From positions 8,267,739-8,331,738 of the forward strand of contig OX336340.1 of the NCBI GenBank assembly GCA_946902875.1: a DNA stretch of 64,000 nt, read 5' to 3'. The translations under genes and the position numbers were made by a program. Of this stretch, positions 44,196 to 56,176 are shown piece after piece (within the stretch, counting starts at the first letter, position 1; each line of letters starts with the position of its first letter). The notes below the pieces were generated by a model. That model saw only the letters and a list, made by a program, of their open reading frames with translations, did no database searches and was not told the origin of the DNA. This DNA comes from Nematopogon swammerdamellus (lineage: Eukaryota; Arthropoda; Insecta; Lepidoptera; Adelidae).

Positions 44196-44218
44196 GTAGT
44201 TCAAATTGTAGCCAAATG

Positions 44219-44375
44219 GTACCACCATACTGGGCGAAAGGTGGCCTCATAGCCGACTCGGCTGTGTTCTCCTCTAGTCCAGTCAGCAATTCACCCGAAC
44301 TCTGGGTATCCGAGCTCGAAGTGGGAGCATCGGTCCGGTCGATCGGAGCACAGTCAACACAGGGTGAAATGTTGT
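44219..44375 (+). mobile_element. Sister SINE family, partial
   Basis: GGTACCACCATACTGGGCGA, then CGGCTGTGTTCTCCTCTAGT and CCAGTCAGCAATTC align with 53275-53310 and 40850-40880. The 3' end is lost. Confidence 0.5.
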
Positions 44376-45058
44376 AATAGTCCGATTACGTTAGTGTAGA
44401 AGCCGAGGGGAAGATTGAAAGGAGAGAAGCTAGACTCTCAGAGCGGGACCATAGCAGTACCTACCGATAAAACAGGCTCAATGATCCAACGATGGGTCTG
44501 CGCCACACTGGTGGCCCTTTGTGAGCACGGAGTCACCAATGAGACGAACGACTCGTGATTGAGTAGAATCCAAGGTTGAAAGAAGGTTCTCAAGCGAACC
44601 CTCACAAAGTCGGCTGCAATATTTTTTCGCCGGTCTTTAGTATAGAAACTCGTCGGTTAATTGTACGTGTTTACCGGCCGCGTTATAATGTGTTTTGCAG
44701 TCAACATCATGAACTCAAATAGAGGTCTACATTCTACATACCTACTTGAGTGCCTACTGCTAGCTCTTTATCGGATGATGCCTGGTGTCTTGTTAATAGT
44801 GTGTCACAGTTGATGGTCACACCAAATTAAACTTCAGGGCGTCTTTAAATATATTGTTTTTTTATTAAATCGGTATTTCAATTCCAAGTTTCTTTTTTGA
44901 CATGTCAACATCCATACCGAGACCCTGAGGATTATCCCCGGTCTGGAGTGAATTGCACATTGGTAACGGTAAGAGCAACTTTTTTTTATTAAATTGTTTA
45001 ACCTAAACTATAAGAGAAAATAGGAAACCTTATACATTGAACGAAAATATTTGGCTAA
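44376..45058. other. Spacer, nothing recognised
   Basis: No family motif or supported frame. Confidence 0.35.
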
Positions 45059-45439
45059 AGTTACAGGTACGCCTGTAGCTGCTTGCCACACTCACTAACT
45101 CACAATGCGACACCTTGTTCGCGCTCTGAGACCTATCAATCAATCAATGCTACAATAGTAAGTGGTGGACGCCTTGTATTTATCTGCGTATCAGTCAGCG
45201 ATGATTTAATAACTTATCCTTTGGTGATCAGTGAAAACCTTCGATTCATCTACGGTGAAAACCCGACTCGAGATGAAACTGGCCGTATCAGAGCGGCGTA
45301 TCACGTCTACACTAGCTATCATGATACGCCTCGGACAACGGATACGGTGATTGGATTTGGCACACATGTTAGCTGGTATAACGCATCAACACATTGGTCA
45401 AACACAGGCAAACATTTTGTTTCATATCGCTCTAATTAA
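45059..45439 (+). CDS. Unrecognised open frame, possible exon
   Basis: The open frame runs from after the stop at 45056 to TAA at 45437-45439. The second half reads SDDLITYPLVISENLRFIYG, ENPTRDETGRIRAAYHVYTS and ends GKHFVSYRSN. Codon use is varied and the composition protein-like, with no low complexity. There is no good ATG context; TTACAG at 45061-45066 could be a splice acceptor. I recognise no domain, and a decayed element or chance frame is just as possible. Confidence 0.25.
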   Translation, partial: SYRYACSCLPHSLTHNATPCSRSETYQSINATIVSGGRLVFICVSVSDDLITYPLVISENLRFIYGENPTRDETGRIRAAYHVYTSYHDTPRTTDTVIGFGTHVSWYNASTHWSNTGKHFVSYRSN

Positions 45440-47328
45440 GCAATTAAAGGCATCTCCCATACTAGTTTGCCTTATTTGGCCCATGAGTGGATCAGGCTTT
45501 ACGTTTCAACAACTCACTCAACCCCCCCATGTGAGCGCTACAAATGTACTCGGGAAGACCTGTCTCTGTCTATAGAAAAGGGTATGTCTTGAATAGAACG
45601 CGCTCCGATCGCTACGGCAGATCGCTAGAGCGCTGCTAAATTCTAGCGTATATTGAAAGCACACGAACACATAAATAAGTTATTAAGTTCGGTGCAAAGC
45701 CCTTAGTCTTCTTTGAAGCTAATCGATATGATTCCACATACATAATACATACATACGTCATATTGAGTCACACAAACGACGGGTAGACAATGCGTCTTTG
45801 TACGTCCCTATGCCTTTATTAATTTTCCACAAAGTATGAATCGCTTAAAAATGGTTGTAACATGTTTTAAAAGAATACATTTATTTTTGAAGACGCCGGA
45901 GTTTTTAATATATTTATTGTACATCAAACGGAGTAAAAAAATCATAATCATAAAAATATAAAATAAACTTAATTCCAAAACTAATCGTTGTAAATGTGTC
46001 CTGGGTAACGCCAACGCACGTGAAGGTTTCAGTTGTGTTGGCGTTACTTTAGTACTTATCCATTATTAAATAGTCGTAGAAAATCCAGTTACATGACTTC
46101 ATCAGCCGGAGGCCATTAAACATAATATCTTATTTTAGAACCACACCGCAGTAATCAGTCATACTTCTGAAACTTTGCTGAAAAGCTCTTGAAATCACGA
46201 AACATTCTCGCGAAACTGCTTAAAATTACCTTCAGAAACGTCGCCATACTTTTACCGGTGAACATTTTGGAAGTAATTATTTTTGCTTTGCGTGTAGAAT
46301 TTTTTTTTGTGAGCATTTATTTTTAGAAGCTTGGACATTTTTCTTTCGGACTGGCATCATTTACATCCCACACCTGTGTCGGCGACTTCGCTCGCGTTAT
46401 TGATATAATTATGTTTTGAGGCCTAACGGTGTCAGATCGAGGTGATCATCGCATGTAAATTGTTTGAGCTGTTCTCGAGTTATAATCGAACATACTCTCG
46501 TCTGTTTTCATCTTGTAGATTATTATAGTACATTAGCTTTGTCTATTATACAATACGGTTAGTTGCATACGGACAGACGACAAGCTTAGTATTTTTAATT
46601 TTAATTTTAATTCTCAATTTTTGACGATGGCCAAATGTTTGCTTAAAACTTAAATTACTGACGAATCTAAGTGTATTTTGTGTACCAACAGATAATAAAG
46701 GAAATAAATAAGTTTCATAATAATATAGGTAAAGAGGACTGGCTAGGTCCGATAGCTTGGTGGAGGTTATTAAACTAGACGCCGAAAGTAACAACAACTG
46801 GCATAAGTCAACTGTTTAAACAGTATTGTTTTGCATTTTTCGCCACAAATAACACAAAATGCAAACATGATTGCATCAGCACGGAGATTGAGCCGCCACG
46901 TTCGGAGGTTTGAGTGAATCAGAATGGGGGATGATTGATCTAATCACATTACGACGCTTCTGTTGTGTTCGTATGTGTACGGAGTAGTCTGAAGGTGTAC
47001 TACGTGACTGGAATTTTGAGAAATACTCGCTGTGCTACGGATAATGCTACAGAGAAGCTAGTGCTTGGAAAATCGACTGTATACCTGACTGCTAACAAAC
47101 AATATACAACTGAGGAATTACCAGTTAAAAACTAGTTAAAAGTAATTTAAGTTAGTAATTGATTGAATTAAAACTAAACTATACCTAACTTATATTATAA
47201 AATAGATGTTTATAAATTATATAATTAATATTTAAGACAATGAAAAAATTATTAAAAATATCACAAAACGTGATTTGCATTCTTAAACAGTTGCTTTCAA
47301 GAATCAATAGCACACTTTTCATTGGTCG
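45440..47328. other. AT-rich spacer
   Basis: No named repeat or supported gene. Minus frames at 45808-46014 and 46546-46797 are hydrophobic with no motif. GTGTCGGCGACTTCGCTCGC (about 46376) may be a lone element terminus. Confidence 0.4.
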
Positions 47329-47329
47329 G

Positions 47330-47607
47330 TTTTTTTTATGGAAACTGACACGGTTGGCTACATCACCTACAACATCAATGATATCAGCCCATAAAACCGG
47401 ATGAACTTGGTGCTACGTCAGCGCTTCCCTTCGGTCGTGCCGGCTACACTGAACTGGACGGAAAACACAAACTATTTACATAGCCGTTTCGACCGACCTT
47501 TCATTCAGTGCGGTGGTGATACCAACCCGGGAGGGTTAAACCCTACCACCTAGTAATATAAGAAGGGAGTCAACATCCCTTAGTCGCCTTTTACGACTTA
47601 GACGGTT
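47330..47607 (-). mobile_element. SINE-type body joined to RTE-like module
   Basis: Poly(A) at 47330-47338, GATGTAGCCAACCGTGTCAG tail, body to CTCCCTTCTTATATTACTAG, then GTCGTAAAAGGCGACTAAGG in minus orientation. The module is cut at 47607. It has no tRNA/5S head. Confidence 0.8.
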
Positions 47608-47780
47608 TGACGGGATGTGACGTCGACGGCGCGGCGGCGTCGACGCTTCACGCTATTGGTTCGTCAGTCAGCGTCGTCAGTCGACGCTCGCTCGTCGCCT
47701 ATTGGGCTCACACGCGTCGTTCGACTACTATATACACTTGCGTGCAATGTTAGTCCACTGTCCATCTGTGCTGATGACTC
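47608..47780 (+). promoter_or_regulatory. CCAAT/TATA promoter-like patch
   Basis: A CpG-rich run (GACGTCGACGGCGCGGCGGC) is followed by CTATTGGTTCGTCAG and CTATTGGGCTC, both reading as inverted CCAAT boxes, then ACTATATACAC at about 47727-47737. The arrangement is promoter-like. The following frame (to 47890) has no recognisable product. Confidence 0.35.
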
Positions 47781-48347
47781 GTGAAAGCAACTGCATCTTC
47801 TACAATTATGTATGTTACTTAATGCAAATCAGAGCTGTATACACTGAAATTAAAGAACGGAATGGGATAAATATATCGTTGATAGCGTGAGGATGTCTCG
47901 ACGAATGTGCGAGCGTGTTTCTCGTTTCATTTTCCTTATTTTCTACAAACAATAGGGAATAGTGAAAAAGAGAGAAGCGTCCCCACAACGCGCAAGGGTC
48001 GTAAGGTTCACATCCGAATCGGTAAAGGGGTCCGAGAGGGTGATTTTTAGGGGTGACAGAAGAATTTAAAAATATAGAATCGAGCGAAGCTAAATATATT
48101 ATGGGGTAGCTAAAAGTGAGACTAGACTATTTCATTGATTGATTGATTTTCTAAATCGTACGAAATACAGCTATGACAGCTAGGTTACTATTATTGTCAA
48201 ACATCACCATTTCCGTTTTTGAAGCGTCAACTTATACCGCACCTGCGACTACACTCTAGACTAGAACTGTTCATTGAAAACATACCTACATTTAATAGTG
48301 CCCATTCAATTTACTTAATTTGTAATATTATCTACAAATGCACACAA
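47781..48347. other. Spacer
   Basis: No familiar repeat except a GAATCGAGCGAAGC-like terminus at about 48078. No gene is supported. Confidence 0.35.
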
Positions 48348-48520
48348 TTTTTTTTTTCTTTTAAAGCGCGTCATGTGGCCTGGAGATACAGTGAGATGTC
48401 TAACGACGCCTTTGGACATTCGATAGTATATCGGCAATTATATGTTTAGACATTGTATGCGGGTGTTGCGAATGCCATGTCGGCCTGACAGGTAACTATT
48501 CATGCCCCTCTTGAAGAACG
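48348..48520 (-). mobile_element. LINE 3' end, copy 1 of a tandem pair
   Basis: Poly(A), the 3' UTR (CATGACGCGCTTT and GACATCTCACTG) and the protein end SYLSGRHGIRNTRI are all in minus orientation. It belongs to the same family as 41571-41790 and 52531-52660. Confidence 0.7.
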
Positions 48521-48672
48521 TGTTTTTTTTTAAAAGCGCGACATGTAACGCCGAGCCACCCATAAGATGTCTAACGACGCCCATGGACATTCGGTCGCAT
48601 GCGCGTGTTGCGAATGCCATGCCGGCCTGAGAGGTCACATCTCTCTTGAAGGACCCGAGACGTGTTCAACAT
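48521..48672 (-). mobile_element. LINE 3' end, copy 2 of a tandem pair
   Basis: It begins with its own poly(A) (48523-48531) and repeats the same 3' UTR (GTCGTTAGACATCTTATGGG, CATGTCGCGCTTT) and protein end. It is joined directly behind copy 1 in the same orientation. Confidence 0.7.
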
Positions 48673-50380
48673 TTTGTGAGATTTACAGGTGGGATGGATA
48701 TCACAAAATCGCACAAGAATGTATATCACATTTCGTCTTCGAACACAATACTTATAATAACTTTTTCCCTACTTGACGAGTTGATTCTGTTCTTTTGATT
48801 TCTTTTGGGGTACGGACGGTTCCCTTTAAGAGGTAGATGCTCGCTCGGTTGTGGCGCTGTTGGTTGGTTGTCAGGAGAAATGTCCGACGCAGAGTTCCTC
48901 CTTAGAACGTTAGTTGACGTCATTCAACCGTTTTTACCTTTCTGTTTATCAACGGCGTTCCTTTGGCATGTACACCGAAATAAATAAATATTACTTTTTG
49001 TAAAGTAAATACAATAAGTACATATGTGTCGGCACTATGTTTAGTTGAAATTTCTCTGAAATAGCGTCGAATTACAGCTGATATTCTTTCTAGACACTTG
49101 GATCCCTTGGTAGGGCTCGTCAATAGATAGCCATCGTGAATTTGAAATTTGAACTTGTGGAAATATTGTACGAAAATACAACACTCTCTAGATCACTTTA
49201 CAATGAAGAACTTATATAAGAAGAAAATATATAATTATATGTTTTATCTGGTTCGATTGCACCCACGAAGAAGAGCCGACAAGAAACTTCGCAGGGTTGG
49301 TTTTTATATAATAACTAACCGTGTAGTATAATTAGTGAGTAAGTATTTTAGTGAACATCAACATAATATAGATAAACCTCTTACAGTTTATCTAAAATAC
49401 AGCTTGAGGCAATAATGACAATTTTACTGGGAATTCGTACTACAGAAAACGGAGTACTAACATACGTACAGAGCCTTTGTTAAATTGTTGACACCTTATC
49501 GCTCTCGTCTCAATAAGGTACAACGACGCATAAGAAAATATAATATTTAGTATATGTATTAAAATAAACAATAAAAATAGCATTAACCGTACCTAATTAC
49601 GTAAGCGCGCCTACAGATAATTAAATTATTGTTTTTTAGCAGGAAAATAAATACATTTCTCAATCTCATGTCAAAATAAATATATACCTCGCCTTGCCCC
49701 ATCAAAGAAAATCAAATTTACAAAAAAGACATCGTTACAGTCTCTACTAATTAATTATTCCAGGCCTTCAAGTAATATTTCATTTTTACAAAAGGCCCAT
49801 AGAAATAATGTGTTAAAGTTATTAAAATAATCCAAAATATTTCATTTCAGTAAGTTTAGTGTTTCTTTAGCGCGATCATCAAGTTGATGTTCCTGCGAAG
49901 CGAGACAAAATGTTCGCTATCGGCGCGGCGAAACATAGTAAACTCACGCTTTTATTCCACCGCTTTCATTCCTCGTTTTATGTTTGTTTTATGTTCTGAA
50001 AGCTTTCCATTACGGGCGCTTCACGAAGGGCAATGATTGTCATTTAGTGGTCCGAACGTAACGACCTCCACTGCCTCAGGACTTATTATTAGCCTTCAGG
50101 TGCCCAATAACAAATTGTCTTCATTGTCTGAAGGTAATAAAATATTTTAACTGCCTCCAGTGAGAAACAGTCTCGAGGCTGTTCATTTTTCAGCCCATTG
50201 TTGACAGATAAGGCGGATCATTAAGATGTATTTATTGCCTTATTAGAGAGAAAATTTTAATTCTTGGAGTACTGCCGGACTCGACTCGATTTTCGTTGAC
50301 GCTAAGAATTGCCCCGGTTCGGTTTATAGAATTTATCTCTCAGAACGTTTTGCACATTCGCTTACACAGATACATTATAC
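48673..50380. other. Spacer with one familiar phrase
   Basis: CACGAAGAAGAGCCGACAAGA-AACT at about 49264 is a phrase I remember from lepidopteran LINE ends, but no element could be bounded. The remainder is AT-rich, without a supported gene. Confidence 0.35.
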
Positions 50381-50746
50381 CGACCGCGTGGGGCCGGTAG
50401 CCAGTACTTAAAAAGAATAACCCCACTGCATCTCTCCCCGTGCATGTCGTAAAAGGCGACTAAGGGATGGACAAGATGCCGTGCTAAAGGGCGACAGGCT
50501 CGTCACCACTCACCTTGGCACGGTACTTCAACCGAGTCATGCAGCAGGTGGGTCTTCGTGCCTTACTTGCTGCTTGATCGATTGAATCTTGTTCGAATAC
50601 TTTGCGAAACGTTGGTCGGTGTTGTTCTGTAATTTATCAGAGTTCTTGCAGCACAACACCGATTACCCTGCTTACCACGATTGTCTTTTTTTTTGTCTGG
50701 AACTTGGTCTGGATTCAGCGTATGTGATATGTATGTATGTATGTAG
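50381..50746 (+). mobile_element. RTE-like LINE 3' UTR with ATGT tail
   Basis: GACCGCGTGGGGCCGGTAGC, CCCCACTGCATCTCTCCCCG, CATGTCGTAAAAGGCGACTA, CCTTGGCACGGTACTTCAAC, CATGCAGCAGGTGGGTCTTC, GATTACCCTGCTTACCACGA and a tail of GTATGTATGTATGTATG. This is the longest copy and shows that the module found beside SINEs and the ATGT-tailed ends are parts of one element. No coding region is present. Confidence 0.75.
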
Positions 50747-51169
50747 ATACATTATTATGTTGCAGTTACAACTAATAGAATTAATTTAATACGAAAATCT
50801 ACTTCCGGCCGTGGTTATTATTTATGTTTTTTTTTATGGACGACCGGCACTGATGATGAATAACACCAGACCCGCGCTCAGAGAGGCGCCGGCGCCGTGC
50901 CGGCTACAAGGCGGACAAAGAGGTCGTTGTCTAATTTATTAACACGCCTTTTGTCTTGTTCATTATACCTCAGGATCTCATACTCAATACATAGAACGGT
51001 ACTAGGCGAAGTAGGTACGTATGTACAAATACGCAAGTACATACCTACTTATTCCTAAGCAGGAAGGTACGCATATATTAAAATTTTCGTGAACGTGAAA
51101 CACGTACATTACTCGCGAAAGAATTAAGAATGTTCCCGAAATGAATGGCTAATAAATTGCTAATGCAAT

Positions 51170-51320
51170 TCACAATATCAAAAATGTTCACGGTCATAGC
51201 TCCGCCGCGCGCCGTCCCCCGCCACCCCACGGGGACTCAGCGACGACGACGTAGGAGGCGGAACACGATGGGCGGGCGACGACGACGCCTAAACTTTGCG
51301 CTCATTGGGCGGGCGGCGAG
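51170..51320. promoter_or_regulatory. GC-rich promoter-like patch
   Basis: CTCCGCCGCGCGCCGTCCCC, GACGACGACGTAGGAGGCGG and CATTGGGCGGGCGGCG (inverted CCAAT plus GC boxes). A 78-codon frame crosses it but is arginine-rich and low-complexity. Confidence 0.25.
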
Positions 51321-51459
51321 AACATTTCATTATGTTGTTACCAATTTTTTTTTACATTTTTCCAATTGCAAGACCAAGTGAATGCTAATGAGCCTGTTGA
51401 AATATATTCAAAAGCGTTTGTAAGTGAATATATGCATTTTTTTTTCTCTTAATATTTAG

Positions 51460-51512
51460 CGGATGAGGCATCGGCCTCTCAAAAAATAAATCATTTCATT
51501 TCATTTCATAAA
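51460..51512 (+). mobile_element. LINE 3' tip with (TTTCA)n
   Basis: GATGAGGCATCGGCCTCTCA then AATAAATCATTTCATTTCAT. It is the plus-strand counterpart of the end at 38195. Confidence 0.5.
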
Positions 51513-51660
51513 AGGACGGGGTGGGGGTCGGAGTTAAAATCTTAGGTGTGTTCGAGCGACTGTAAGGAGAAAGGAAGTATTTCCAAAATTTCGAAGTTGA
51601 GATTTCGACTGATTTGGGCTATATATCATTCAACGATCCCAAAAAAGTGATTTTGAAGAA

Positions 51661-51666
51661 CATGTA

Positions 51667-51698
<32 letters not shown>

Positions 51699-51752
51699 TG
51701 TGTGAGGGTGTGTGTGTGTGTGTTAAGAGGGTGTGTGTGTGTGTGTGTCCGT
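51661..51752. repeat. TG microsatellite, interrupted
   Basis: Four TG runs are separated by AGGG and TTAAGAGGG. Downstream, CGCCTCAACCGCTCAACCGA resembles the start of lepidopteran LINE-type ends. Confidence 0.85.
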
Positions 51753-52140
51753 CCAGCGACCATGCGCCTCAACCGCTCAACCGATTTCGTTTAAAATTCA
51801 TGTTTAGTAGTTTGAAACAATTATCTAGGGGTACCTTTTTTTAGTTTTTTTCTATTCAAAAAAATAAGGGTAGCTGTCATACAAATTATTTCGATAAGGT
51901 CGATTTTCTCAAAAAATGGCTGCAACGATTTTTATTATATTTTCCACATAGAAACCCTGTTACTAGCCTAAAAAGATACCATTATCAGTTTTTTTTCAGG
52001 AAAACTCGAAAAAAGGTGGCTGTCATACAAACGAAGGTTTCTTTCTATTAAATATTGCCTAAAAAATGTTTGTTGCTAGCGCCTAACTAATTCAACGGAA
52101 CTGTCCTGTCAGTATATTTTGAATTTCGAACATAAAAACC

Positions 52141-52344
52141 TTGAGTTCGCCAAACAAGCGAGAAAGTCAGTGGGGTATTACCCTACCATTTTATTTCTAC
52201 ATGTTGGACGTACCGCAGATGCGTACCAATCGGTTCTGCAGATCATTCCTCCACAGAACCGGTGAACTCTGGAACGCTCTCCCTGCCCACATATTTCCCC
52301 CCAAGTATAGTCTCGGGTCCTTCAAGAGAGGCGTGAAAAGGCAC
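52141..52344 (+). mobile_element. LINE ORF2 C-terminus, 5' part of a split element
   Basis: Reads RTNRFCRSFLHRTGELWNAL, PAHIFPPKYSLGSFKRGVKR and H, the best copy of this LINE family here and uninterrupted by stops. It is broken at 52344 by an insert and resumes at 52531. The frame of about 80 codons starting at 52141 also reads into the insert. Confidence 0.8.
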
Positions 52345-52530
52345 TTTTTTTATGTAAACCAGCATGGGTGGCTGTGCCGATAGACCAATGGTGCAGTCGA
52401 CAGAGCCAAAATCACCTCTCCTCGCGAAACCACGCTCAGTTAGGTGCCATGCCAGCAGATTTGCGGACTGTTGCTAGGCTGTCTAGCCCGTTAATACGAC
52501 GCTTGAAGACACCCAGGTTAAAGAATTCAG
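52345..52530 (-). mobile_element. 5'-truncated LINE of a second family, inserted in the first
   Basis: In minus orientation the insert encodes FFNLGVFKRRINGLDSLATV, then RKSAGMAPN and a stop, followed by a 3' UTR with GAGGAGAGGTGATTTTGGCT and poly(A). It is 5'-truncated. GAAAAGGCAC before it and GAAATACC after it look like a decayed target duplication. It matches 18985-19130 in the UTR. Confidence 0.7.
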
Positions 52531-52660
52531 GAAATACCTGTCAGGCCGGCACGGCATTCGCAAACCCCGCATGACACCGCATGACACCGAATGTCCATGG
52601 ACGTCGTTAGACACCTTATGGCTGGCTCTGCGTCACATGTCGCTCTTACTATAAGAAAAA
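52531..52660 (+). mobile_element. LINE 3' end, continuation of the split element
   Basis: YLSGRHGIRKPRM-like protein end, then GTCGTTAGACACCTTATGGC and CATGTCGCTCTTACTAT. It is the same as the ends at 41571 and 48348. GACACCG-type repeats (ATGACACCGCATGACACCGA) are local to this copy. Confidence 0.7.
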
Positions 52661-53261
52661 GTGAGATAAGATCAAAGCAATAATCCAAAACAATGATAAA
52701 TAAAAAGCTAAACAATGAGAAATAAAAAGCACAAAGTGAAATCACAACTACCGTTACGTACTGGGTTCCTTGCTTTAACACCTCTAGATAATTAATTTAA
52801 ATTGATTAAAACTAAGTTTGTTTGTGAACGATTAGTACTGCATTAAAAATGAGTCAAGGAAGACATAATGAATAGAGCTTATAAGATGAATGTATGATAA
52901 TGATTTGAGAAGTGATTGTGAATTGAAAATTTCGATGTTGGGCCAACCGTGCCCCATACGCCCATAACTTAGCATCGGCTCATACTTAAATTGCTTTCGA
53001 AGTCTTCCCCAACCACGACCTCTTACCCCGGACCGGTTCGTCTCCCCAAGTGTCCTCCCTTTTATTCGCGGTGTCCTACGTGCCTTGCATCCACAATAGT
53101 TCGGATGCGAATAACTCAGCCATCATACACTCCATCCAGGAAATATCCTCATTTCGTGCCCGGGATGGCGAGCAATGTATTCTGACGAGCATTCGCCTCA
53201 CAGGCTAAGTCAAAATGCGTTGAATAATCCAAAACTTTTGTGCAAAGCAAGATGTATGTAA
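52661..53261. other. Spacer with an unassigned GC-richer part
   Basis: 52990-53200 is balanced in composition and varied, but no motif is recognised on either strand. Confidence 0.3.
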
Positions 53262-53421
53262 GATGCATAGCAACCTCGGTTGTGTTCTCCTCTAGTCCAG
53301 TATAGCCAGCAATCCAGGGAAGTCTCCGGCACCTACCTTCCCGGAGGTCATATTGGCTGGTCGGATCATGTGCTTTGACCTCTCCGACTCAGCCACCCAT
53401 ACCGGATTACATAAAAAAAAA
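53262..53421 (+). mobile_element. Sister SINE family, 3' half
   Basis: AGCAACCTCGGTTGTGTTCT, CCTCTAGTCCAGTATAGCCA, TATTGGCTGGTCGGATCATG, CCTCTCCGACTCAGCCACCC and poly(A). This is the clearest copy of the alternative tail. Confidence 0.6.
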
Positions 53422-54217
53422 CACTATTGAGGTACTTTCTATGAATGTCACGCTGTATTCCTATTTGTAACTATAGTAGGTAGTAGGTAGTTATGATAGT
53501 ATTATATATAATGCATCGTACGCTAACCAAGTTTCCGGCTCTTCGATTTTTGAAAAATGTACACTAATTATACAAATGTGCAAAATTGCCAGCTCCCTGC
53601 TTAAGTTAAAGATCGTGAGGAACTTGTCGTACTAACGATTCAAATGTGTTGTTATGTAAAAGCTTAACTGGAAAAATTTCATTCTTCAGTGAGTTCGTCA
53701 TCTGCACAACAGAAGAGTGTAATATACTTCTTATAAGTGCCAAATTATTTTAATTATAATTTCTTTTGAATTATTAATGTTTCCTGAAAATAAAAACTCC
53801 CGCTAATTAATTATGCTGTCCTTTTATTTGTGTTTATTGAATCCTTTCCTAGAGTAAACACTAATTTATTCAAATTAGGCACAGCAGGCGCGCTTAATGC
53901 CACGAGGCATTCTATTCTAACTAACCTTTTAACCTAACTAATCTTCCGTGTCCAAATAAATTACTGACTTTATAAGCGTCGCCTCACCCACAGCTTCAGT
54001 TAATTCAGTCGATTAAGTATATTTATGTCACGTAATTTCCAAAATTAATTTCACTTAACGCGAAAACCTTTCAGTGCTACTCCGCACAAAGCCTTATCTC
54101 GTTAACGCTGGCAGATTTATAAAACTCGAGAACCGGCGTAACATTTCCGATCACACTTTAATGTTGAAAGTTATGGGTCGAAATGAGAACCTCCTCCTTA
54201 TTTTTTTTTTATATTAG
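53422..54217. other. AT-rich spacer
   Basis: Nothing recognisable. Confidence 0.4.
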
Positions 54218-54473
54218 TGTTCAGTATCCGTACGGTACTTTAAATGGCTGCACCTTTTGAACCGTAATAGGTAACCGGTGGAAATCTTCACAAAATATGT
54301 GCATATTAGTGCGGATATCCTAACAAATAGAGGAAAATGAAAAACAATCTATCGTGGAAACGGTAATACATACAAGCGTCAAACTTGGTGTGATTATAGT
54401 GCAAACTCTAAAGTAAGAGTTGTGGTACGGAACCCTCGGTGCGCGAGACCGACACGCACTTGGCCGGTTTTTT
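54218..54473 (-). mobile_element. GGCCAAGTGCGAGTC-family interspersed repeat
   Basis: CAGTATCCGTACGGTACTTT, TTGAACCGTAATAGGTAACC, AAATCTTCACAAAATATG, and an end GCGAGACCGACACGCACTTG then GCCGGTTTTTT. The CTGT tract is deleted. Confidence 0.75.
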
Positions 54474-56024
54474 ATTTATTTTGCTTAACATTCTGATTGT
54501 GTCTGTTACTCTTCGATACTGCATTTGACTCACCTATTAAGTACATTGAAATTTCAAACCAAGCAAACAAAACGTTCCAAAATGTGCAGTATATAGAAGA
54601 AAATTCACTCTGTCCTACGTTCGCCTGGAACCGCCTTGGATCCTTGGATCTCATGCACCACAAAATGGTTTTTATTAAATTTTGATTCATCTTATGCAAA
54701 TGTTCTTCTGTAAATATTTGATTTAAAATTCCTGTTTAAATGAGCACTGCTTTATTTGATTTTTTTGTTCTTTTTCATGACTTTGATATGATTTCATATA
54801 CATACCATTTAGAACAGAATGCGTAGGTACGTATAGACTAGTTCTAGATCTCCGTTCCGTCTACGACGCCGCATGTTTACTGTAAGCAAACAAGATGACT
54901 CCCTCGGCATAGCCGAGTGCGCCCGGCCCCCTTCGACACAATTTCACTTAATTATCGGAACCACTTCTCACCGCTCTTACTTATTATGAAGAACGTCCTT
55001 TGGCAATTGAATTTGTATGACAAACTCAATCAATACATTGGGGAAATGTTTATGTACCTCGTTTCCCTCAACGCACATAAGACTAGCAATAAACAGTTCA
55101 CATATGTACTCAGAATTTAATTAATAATTAAATAGCGTAAAATAATTTTATGAGAAAATAAAAAGTAGTTTAAATATCTTACAATATGCGGCAAGGAATT
55201 TACGACTGTGTTTAATAACCCGGCATGATCGAACACCGCGAAGACGTCGGAATCCATGTCAATGTTAGGTCCCTTCCCTTATATTAACATTTTTTTATTT
55301 TTTTATTACTAGATTGTAAATTCACTCCAATATTACATTGAAAATTTCCCATTTCATCGAGAACATTTTATTATCTAGCTAGTGCAAATATTTCAGGGGG
55401 TGATTTACGGTTCCTATTTTTCGAAATCATTAAATTTTTGCGTTGAAATTTATTGTTCCCTCTGGCCTCAGTAAATCAGCCCCTGGCATAGGTATTTGCA
55501 TACGATATGCCTAAAATATAAATGTATTACCACTGAACTCAAATTAAAAATATTACATAATTATCTTGGATCATATTAGGCAGCCCATTTTATGTAGGTA
55601 CATCATGTTTCGTTTCATTGTTTGATTTGAAATTGGTCCATATCTCATTCCCCTTTTTTTTACCCGACTATGGCCAAGTCAAAATGAGGGTTATGATTTT
55701 TTGCCAGCGTATGTATATATGTATATATTTATGTACATATGTATGTACATAATTGATGTTATGTAAATAAATGCATTATGTATGTATGTTAGTTTGTTCC
55801 CTCACAGAAGCTAAACTACTGAATCTATTTCAACATATGATACATTGTTGGATTCTCGATAACCCGCGTGTCATAGCGCACATCAAGGCTAGAGGAGAGG
55901 CATAGGAGAGAGGCGTTTTTTAATGAAAAAATATTATAAAATTTTTAATTAAAATTGAAAATATTATAACGTCAAACTTTTAAATGTTAGTTTCTCCAAA
56001 CCCCATCGTGTGGGCTATCGTTGT
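54474..56024. other. AT-rich spacer
   Basis: No supported gene or named repeat. 55700-55800 has ATGTATGT simple sequence. Confidence 0.4.
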
Positions 56025-56176
56025 CATCTCACTAATATCATAAATGTGAAAGTATGTTTGTTTGTTTGTTTGTTTGTTTGTTTGTTCCTCTTTCACGCCT
56101 GAACGGCTGGACGGATTTTGACGAAACTTCGTATAGGGGTAGTGTATATCCCGGAGTAACATACTTTTGAAAAAAA

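Noticed and set aside
51614..51844. Frame with repeated VCVCV
   Set aside because: It is the translation of the TG microsatellite.
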